A stretch of 14,849 nucleotides of DNA from an uncultured Clostridia bacterium (lineage in GTDB: Bacteria; Bacillota; Clostridia; Oscillospirales; Acutalibacteraceae): contig CALEJF010000009.1 of assembly GCA_937898625.1 (NCBI GenBank), positions 1 through 14,849 on the forward strand. The letters are read 5' to 3'. A model generated the notes under the pieces. That model was not told the origin of the DNA. It searched no databases and saw only the letters and a program-made list of their open reading frames with translations. This document shows, piece after piece, positions 14,145-14,849 of this stretch. Position 1 is the stretch's first letter. Every line of letters begins with the position of its first letter. The translations under genes were made by a program, and so were the position numbers.

Positions 14145-14645
14145 TTATTTCAAATTTCTTAATCTTCCCATAAGTGAGCCACTTGCATGTGCGTGACAAA
14201 TTGCCATTGCAAGAGCATCAGCAGTATCGTCAGGTTTCGGAATTTTTTCCAAATTTAAAATAACTCTTGTCATTTCCTGCACCTGTTTTTTCTCGGCTCT
14301 GCCGTAACCCACAACACTCTGTTTTACCTGCAAAGGTGTGTACTCGAAAATTGGGAGTCCGTTCTTCTGTGCCGCAAGGTTAATTACTCCCCTTGCCTGA
14401 GCCACATCAATAACCGTTTTTGCATTGGTGTTATAGAAAAGTTTTTCGATTGCCAGAGCATCAGGTTTGTACTTATTTATTATATCACAAATACCGTCAT
14501 AAACCGTTTCAAGTCGCTCGTTAAAAGGTGTTTTCGCTTCAGTTGTCACTGCACCGAAAGCAATTACCTGAAAACGATTTGCTGTATAGTCAATTATTCC
14601 CCAACCCACTATTGCATAGCCTGGGTCGATGCCTAAAATTATCAT
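14145..14645 (-). CDS. ruvC: Holliday junction resolvase RuvC
   Basis: RNase H-like nuclease that cuts Holliday junctions in pairs after RuvAB branch migration. The 166 residues match the family. Catalytic acids are visible: D7 in GIDPG, E67 in AIEKLFY, and D140/D143 in PDDTADALA (138-146). The start is ATG at 14645, with GAGGT nine bases upstream and a strong promoter just behind. It is the first gene of the operon; a yebC/TACO1 gene often precedes it in other bacteria but is not in the window. Confidence 0.97.
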   Translation of the reverse strand: MIILGIDPGYAIVGWGIIDYTANRFQVIAFGAVTTEAKTPFNERLETVYDGICDIINKYKPDALAIEKLFYNTNAKTVIDVAQARGVINLAAQKNGLPIFEYTPLQVKQSVVGYGRAEKKQVQEMTRVILNLEKIPKPDDTADALAMAICHAHASGSLMGRLRNLK

Positions 14646-14674
14646 AGCATACTACCTCATTGTATAATCGATTA

Positions 14675-14703
14675 ATTATAGCACATTACATAATAAATGG
14701 CAA
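14675..14703 (-). promoter_or_regulatory. Sigma-A promoter of the ruvC operon
   Basis: On the minus strand, -35 TTGCCA (14698-14703) and -10 TATAAT (14675-14680) are 17 bases apart, with TGC directly before the -10 (extended -10). The -35 differs from consensus at one base. Transcription should start near 14668, about 22 bases before the ruvC ATG. The promoter begins directly past the T-run of the upstream terminator. I see no LexA-type box (SOS control) overlapping it. Confidence 0.88.
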
Positions 14704-14704
14704 G

Positions 14705-14732
14705 AAAAAAGGGACTTAAAAAGTCCCCTTTT
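14705..14732 (-). terminator. Intrinsic terminator of the transcription unit upstream of ruvC
   Basis: GGGACTT (14711-14717) and AAGTCCC (14721-14727) form a 7-bp stem with an AAA loop. On the minus strand it is followed by a run of six Ts (plus-strand A run 14705-14710), ending transcription arriving from the right. A shorter TTTT after the stem on the plus strand could give weak activity in that direction. Confidence 0.8.
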
Positions 14733-14849
14733 ACACATAATTTTCAGTTTGTTAATAATTGATAGTTTCTTGTTTAGAAGTAGACAAAAAGAAATTGACA
14801 AATTGGAGTTTATGTGGCTTCGCCACAGCGATATAAATTCCTGATGGAA
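14733..14849. other. Right-edge intergenic DNA with a short hairpin
   Basis: No gene was recognised here. A perfect hairpin TGTGGC-TTC-GCCACA (14813-14827) is followed by GCGATATAAATTC (14828-14840). From memory, GC-rich hairpins followed by cgatataaattc occur in palindromic repeats of Clostridia, so the window may cut such an element. The gene whose terminator sits at 14705-14732 lies beyond the right edge. Confidence 0.35.

Noticed and set aside
14646..14674. Riboswitch or SOS operator in the ruvC leader
   Set aside because: The leader is only about 22 bases, too short for a riboswitch, and no CGAACnnnnGTTCG-type LexA box is seen.
14795..14800. TTGACA on the plus strand as a promoter near the right edge
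   Set aside because: No -10-like hexamer occurs 15-19 bases downstream, and no plus-strand gene follows in the window.

Overview
The window reads as chromosomal housekeeping DNA from a low-GC Gram-positive bacterium of the class Clostridia. An Oscillospirales/Ruminococcaceae-type gut lineage is my best guess, but this is inference. The basis is AT-rich sequence, strong AGGAGG-type ribosome sites with some GTG/TTG starts, sigma-A-type promoters, an EcfA1-EcfA2-EcfT-TruA block, a ClpE-like unfoldase, a DUF5711-type protein and a GC-rich double-hairpin intergenic repeat of a kind I associate with such genomes.

Layout. 1-129: two minus-strand tRNA genes, Gly(TCC) then Arg(TCT), joined with no spacer and driven by a near-consensus promoter at 147-175. 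The Arg gene runs off the left edge. 130-376: no gene; it holds the tRNA promoter, a small inverted repeat and a 41-base AT-rich palindrome. 377-1177: a GufA/ZIP11-type metal transporter (minus). 1327-1932: a divergent gene for an XRE-type DNA-binding protein with two membrane segments and a zinc ribbon. 1931-2030: a two-way terminator and an intergenic repeat. 2031-14645: thirteen tightly packed minus-strand genes, in transcription order ruvC, ruvA, ruvB, glmM, an RlmI-like methyltransferase, ecfA1, ecfA2, ecfT, truA, a DUF5711-like membrane protein, cvpA-like, pgsA-like and a ClpE-like ATPase. 14646-14849: the operon promoter, the terminator of a neighbouring unit, and the edge of a possible repeat.

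How the genes fit together. RuvC, RuvA and RuvB make the Holliday-junction branch-migration and resolution machine. GlmM makes glucosamine-1-phosphate for peptidoglycan. The ECF module (two ATPases plus the T protein) powers vitamin or metal uptake but has no substrate-binding S protein here. TruA and the methyltransferase modify RNA (the methyltransferase target is inferred). PgsA makes anionic phospholipid, CvpA and the DUF5711-like protein are membrane proteins of unclear role, and the Clp ATPase handles damaged protein with ClpP. Gaps of 1-24 bases and several overlaps argue for one long transcription unit; I saw no terminator inside it.

I found no mobile element, CRISPR array, phage gene or clear novel defence system. 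The points most worth a second look are the membrane-anchored zinc-ribbon regulator beside the metal transporter, the methionine-rich linker of the Clp protein, the possible sliding-clamp-binding tail of RuvB, and the small intergenic palindromic elements.
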